64,000 nt of DNA, taken from Flavobacteriales bacterium (GTDB lineage: Bacteria; Bacteroidota; Bacteroidia; Flavobacteriales; CAJXXR01). The DNA is taken from positions 116,695 through 180,694 of the forward strand of contig JAOAQX010000007.1 in NCBI GenBank assembly GCA_025210805.1, given 5' to 3'. The notes beneath the pieces are model-generated. The model was not told the DNA's origin and ran no database searches. It was given only the letters and a program-made list of their open reading frames with translations. Positions 61,229 through 64,000 of this stretch are shown one piece after another. Position 1 is the stretch's first letter; the number at the start of each line of letters is the position of its first letter. A program made the position numbers and the translations under genes.

Positions 61229-62509
61229 ATGAAAAACTTTGTAGAAGAACTTCGCTGGCGTGGACTGATCCACGATATGATTCCAGGAGCTGAGGAAGAA
61301 ATGCTTAAAGAAGCACAAAAAGCCTATATTGGTTTTGATCCTACTGCTGATTCTCTTCATGTGGGATCTCTTGTTCCGATCATGATATTGGTGCATCTTC
61401 AAGAGGCAGGACATCAACCTATTGCTTTGGTTGGGGGCGCTACAGGAATGATTGGAGATCCAAGTGGTAAATCGGCAGAGCGAAATTTACTCTCAGAAGC
61501 GGATATCCAGAAGAATGTGGAAGGAATTAAAAATCAATTAGAATCTTTCCTAAAATTTGAAGGAGTAGAAAACCCTGCTTTGATGGTCAATAACTATGAT
61601 TGGTTTAAGGACTTTAATATTTTGGATTTCCTAAGAGATGTTGGAAAACACCTCACAATCAATTATATGATGGCAAAAGAATCAGTAAAAAAGCGTGTGG
61701 AAACAGGGCTTTCTTTTACAGAATTTTCTTACCAACTGATACAAGGTTATGATTTTTTTCACCTCAACAAAGAATACGGTTGTCGTTTTCAACTAGGAGG
61801 ATCTGACCAATGGGGAAATATTGTAACAGGAACAGAGTTTATCCGTAGAATGGGTGGTACGCCTTCTTTTGCTATTACTTCGCCACTTCTTACCAAGTCT
61901 GATGGAACAAAATTTGGAAAATCTGAAGGTGGAAATGTATGGTTAGACCCCAAAAGAACTTCACCTTATAAATTCTACCAGTTTTGGCTTAATGCCGATG
62001 ATGATGATGCCAAGCGTTATATCAAAATATTTACCCTAAAAGGGCAGGAGGAAATAGAAAAACTCATTGCTCAGCACGATGAAGCCCCACATAATCGCTT
62101 ACTCCAAAAAACTATTGGAGAGAATATTACTATCCGTGTTCATGGTAAAGAAGCTTATGAAAAAGCTATAGAATCTGCGGCTATTTTGTTCGGGAAAAAC
62201 ACCCAAGATCAGCTAAAAACTTTGGACGAACAATCTATTAGAGATGTTTTTGAAGGAGTACCACAGTTTGATGTAGCCTACGGGGAACTAGAAAATCCAG
62301 TAGAAATTACCGAACTTTTAGCAACATATACCCAAATTGCTTCCTCAAAAGGGGATGCCCGAAGAAGCCTAAAAGGAAATGCTATTTCGGTAAACAAAGT
62401 AAAAATAAACGACAGTTTTGAAGTCTCTAAAGAAGATTTAATCCAAGACCGTTACCTCATTGTCCAAAAAGGAAAAAAGAACTATTATTTAGTTTCTTTT
62501 GAGAAATAA
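61229..62509 (+). CDS. tyrS: Tyrosyl-tRNA synthetase
   Basis: Class I synthetase charging tRNA-Tyr. The HIGH-type motif is DPTADSLHVGSLV and the KMSKS-type motif is KFGKSEGG, with tyrosine-pocket residues in YQLIQGYDFFHLNKEY and GGSDQWGNIVTG. The C-terminal about 60 residues are an S4-like RNA-binding domain (GDARRSLKGNAISVNKVKI). Length (426 aa) is typical. Its stop codon overlaps a short TAATCGGTAT stretch like the terminus of the repeat family. Confidence 0.96.
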   Translation: MKNFVEELRWRGLIHDMIPGAEEEMLKEAQKAYIGFDPTADSLHVGSLVPIMILVHLQEAGHQPIALVGGATGMIGDPSGKSAERNLLSEADIQKNVEGIKNQLESFLKFEGVENPALMVNNYDWFKDFNILDFLRDVGKHLTINYMMAKESVKKRVETGLSFTEFSYQLIQGYDFFHLNKEYGCRFQLGGSDQWGNIVTGTEFIRRMGGTPSFAITSPLLTKSDGTKFGKSEGGNVWLDPKRTSPYKFYQFWLNADDDDAKRYIKIFTLKGQEEIEKLIAQHDEAPHNRLLQKTIGENITIRVHGKEAYEKAIESAAILFGKNTQDQLKTLDEQSIRDVFEGVPQFDVAYGELENPVEITELLATYTQIASSKGDARRSLKGNAISVNKVKINDSFEVSKEDLIQDRYLIVQKGKKNYYLVSFEK

Positions 62510-62539
62510 TCGGTATTGATTTTATAGATTTAAAAAGAT

Positions 62540-62571
62540 GAAAAGAGGCTCACTAATAATGACCTCTTTTC
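62540..62571 (-). terminator. Hairpin overlapping the end of the following minus-strand gene
   Basis: GAAAAGAGG pairs with CCTCTTTTC. On the minus strand it is followed by ATCTTTTT, so it should end the outer-membrane-protein gene; the stem overlaps the last codons. Confidence 0.7.
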
Positions 62572-63374
62572 ATTCTTGCTTTCGCTCTTTTCTTTTCGCC
62601 CCAAGAAGGGAAAATAGTAAGAGAAAGACTCAGCTCATGTCCTTTGCTTATAATGCTTCCTGAAGAATGATGAGAAGGGTTTTCAAGATTGAGAATCTTA
62701 TAATCATATTTTATATCACTGCCCAGTCTATAATTATACTGCATCATCCATCGGAGTTTTGCCCATTTGGTTTTTAGACTTACGCCTCCTCCTATCTGCA
62801 GAAAGTGAAAACCGTGGTTTCCTTCATGCTTTACCTTATACTCTATAATTGGATTATCGATAGCAAGATCTGCTTCAAATTCGTTTTGATTGTTTAATTC
62901 AAATTGTATGATTCGATAAGTATTCTTATAATCTGTAAAAAAGTCAGACCAGCGATACCCAATAAAAACATCTGCACTCCATCGGTTTTTGTTGTACAAT
63001 TCGTAAGCTAACTGAAACTGAAGATTCCACAAAGTAGATTGTTCAGAATTAAAATGAAGTTCTCGGTCGCTGTCTAGTTTTAAATCTGATCCTTCTATCT
63101 GGATTTTGTTATTGTTTTCCACCCAACTCTCGTATATCAAAGCTCCATGTAGCGTCCATTTCTTATAAGAAACTATTTCTCTATGATACCCTATACCCAT
63201 AGTGAGTGTTCCGCTGGTGCTTGGGGTATAGTATCCTGTGGCATCTTGTACAGTATTGGCTAAAGAATATTTACCATGGAGCAACAAACCTCCTTTTCTG
63301 TAAGGTTCATAATTTTGGGCTTTTGTTATTCCAATACCTAAAAGAATGAGGCTACTTAATAATATTTTTTTCAT
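62553..63374 (-). CDS. Outer-membrane beta-barrel protein, unknown function (paralogue 1)
   Basis: A 273-residue protein with a signal peptide ending TKAQ. The rest alternates in a way that suits an 8- to 12-strand barrel (TLTMGIGYHREIVSY, TLWNLQFQLAYELYN, FHFLQIGGGVSL, LRWMMQYNYRLGS), and the end GHELSLSLTIFPSWGEKKRAKAR is a final strand followed by a basic tail. I recognise no family with function. The C-terminus is clearly related to the next minus-strand gene, so they are tandem duplicates. Confidence 0.7.
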   Translation of the reverse strand: MKKILLSSLILLGIGITKAQNYEPYRKGGLLLHGKYSLANTVQDATGYYTPSTSGTLTMGIGYHREIVSYKKWTLHGALIYESWVENNNKIQIEGSDLKLDSDRELHFNSEQSTLWNLQFQLAYELYNKNRWSADVFIGYRWSDFFTDYKNTYRIIQFELNNQNEFEADLAIDNPIIEYKVKHEGNHGFHFLQIGGGVSLKTKWAKLRWMMQYNYRLGSDIKYDYKILNLENPSHHSSGSIISKGHELSLSLTIFPSWGEKKRAKARMKRGHY

Positions 63375-63468
63375 TGTATTTGAATGATTATGTTATTGGT
63401 TTCAAAAATAAACCTTAGCAAGGAACTGAAATGTCAAAAAAAACTAATTTTTCTAAAGAAAATAGAAA

Positions 63469-64000
63469 TTATTTTTTGTAGCGTTCTATTTTTTTTCGTC
63501 TTTTTCCCCAAGCAGGAAATATGCTTAGAGAAAGGGTAACTTCATGACCATAGTCTTCAAACCTTCCTTTAGAACCTTTATCATACTTGAGATTGGTATA
63601 TTTATAAGTTCCGTTATAGAGTTTATTTATTCCATGGTTGTATTTGAGTTGTAACTGAAGCCTAGACCATTTAGTATAAACATCATAAGCCCCACCTATC
63701 ATCAAAGAATGATGAATTTGTTCTTTTGGTGATTCTACTTCTACGGGAATGAATATAACTGAATAAATTAGATTCATATCCTTATCATATATAGTACCTA
63801 GGTTTGAAGAATAATTTTGTTTGGTGCGGAACAGATTAAACATTCTATGCCCTATCAAAAGAGAAAGATGATTTCCAGCTTTGTTTTTCAGTAATTGATA
63901 TTGGATTTCATATTCTCCATTTAGTGGATAAAACCATAAAACATTTAAATATTTTGAAGTAACAGAGCTATAATCCTCAATATCTTCTTCTTTTAATGTA
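63469..64000 (-). CDS. Outer-membrane beta-barrel protein, paralogue 2 (partial, start outside the window)
   Basis: The frame is open from the window edge to the stop at 63469 and reads TLKEEDIEDYSSVTSKYLNV, then WFYPLNGEYEIQYQLLKN and the strands HHSLMIGGAYDVYTKWSRLQ; it ends GHEVTLSLSIFPAWGKRRKK. The last 40 residues align with paralogue 1 (GHE.sLSLtIFPsWG, basic tail). A shorter frame starting at TTG 63858 is possible but would omit conserved barrel strands, so I take the gene to continue upstream. Confidence 0.65.
   Translation of the reverse strand, partial: TLKEEDIEDYSSVTSKYLNVLWFYPLNGEYEIQYQLLKNKAGNHLSLLIGHRMFNLFRTKQNYSSNLGTIYDKDMNLIYSVIFIPVEVESPKEQIHHSLMIGGAYDVYTKWSRLQLQLKYNHGINKLYNGTYKYTNLKYDKGSKGRFEDYGHEVTLSLSIFPAWGKRRKKIERYKK

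Overview
The window is AT-rich DNA from a member of the phylum Bacteroidota, most probably order Flavobacteriales; I do not assign it further. The evidence is a type IX secretion (T9SS) sorting domain on a secreted protease, a PorG-uppS-bamA-skp-skp gene order, two carboxypeptidase-regulatory-like TonB receptors, the DUF4271-hemD pair, and several TAnnTTTG -7 promoter elements typical of the phylum. No rRNA, tRNA, CRISPR array or prophage was seen. Most of the window is housekeeping chromosome with a few accessory islands.

Layout. 1-6.6 kb: the end of rsmA faces pepA. A RhuM-type gene and a decayed DUF1016 nuclease gene follow, bounded by two copies of a 58-59 bp terminator-like sequence, then dxr-rseP. 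7-14 kb: an SDR reductase, a membrane protein resembling the eukaryotic glucosyltransferase ALG10, a T9SS metalloprotease, folB and gltX. 14-20.5 kb: an M61 peptidase, recF, DUF721, DUF2807, a patch of small secreted or broken ORFs, and a fatty acid desaturase. 21-28.8 kb: a TonB receptor with a metal-regulator-like palindrome in its promoter, then porG-uppS-bamA-skp-skp. 28.8-42.3 kb: rnr, an MtfA-like peptidase, and a minus-strand cell-wall operon (rsmH-ftsL-ftsI-murE-mraY-murD) that runs directly into ispD-DUF4271-hemD. 42.4-48.5 kb: a surface lipoprotein and TonB receptor diverging from phoB-phoR, with five TGTTA repeats of about 11-bp period between them. 48.6-52 kb: a BON-LysM protein, hemB, and a gene-poor stretch with a possible small RNA. 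52-61 kb: a glycosyltransferase, a short-chain fatty acid transporter, a semialdehyde dehydrogenase, and a SAM-I riboswitch operon of osmC, metZ and a 1130-residue MetX-aspartokinase-homoserine dehydrogenase fusion. 61-64 kb: tyrS and two related outer-membrane proteins, the second cut by the window edge.

The most unusual signal is non-coding. A roughly 108-bp family with terminal inverted repeats (ATACC...GGTAT) and two internal hairpins has four full-length loci and one nested single-hairpin copy, plus several fragments. Copies sit on or within a few bases of stop codons. One locus is interrupted by another family member; removing the inserted 92 bp restores a sequence differing by one base from a copy 4 kb away. 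This suggests a small non-autonomous mobile or REP/MITE-like element that may also form 3' ends of transcripts.

The genes cooperate in recognisable ways: MEP isoprenoid synthesis (dxr, ispD) feeds undecaprenyl phosphate (uppS) used by mraY; hemB and hemD belong to haem synthesis; bamA and the Skp proteins assemble the outer membrane that holds PorG and the TonB receptors; phoBR probably controls the adjacent receptor pair; and the riboswitch links SAM level to the aspartate-to-homocysteine route.
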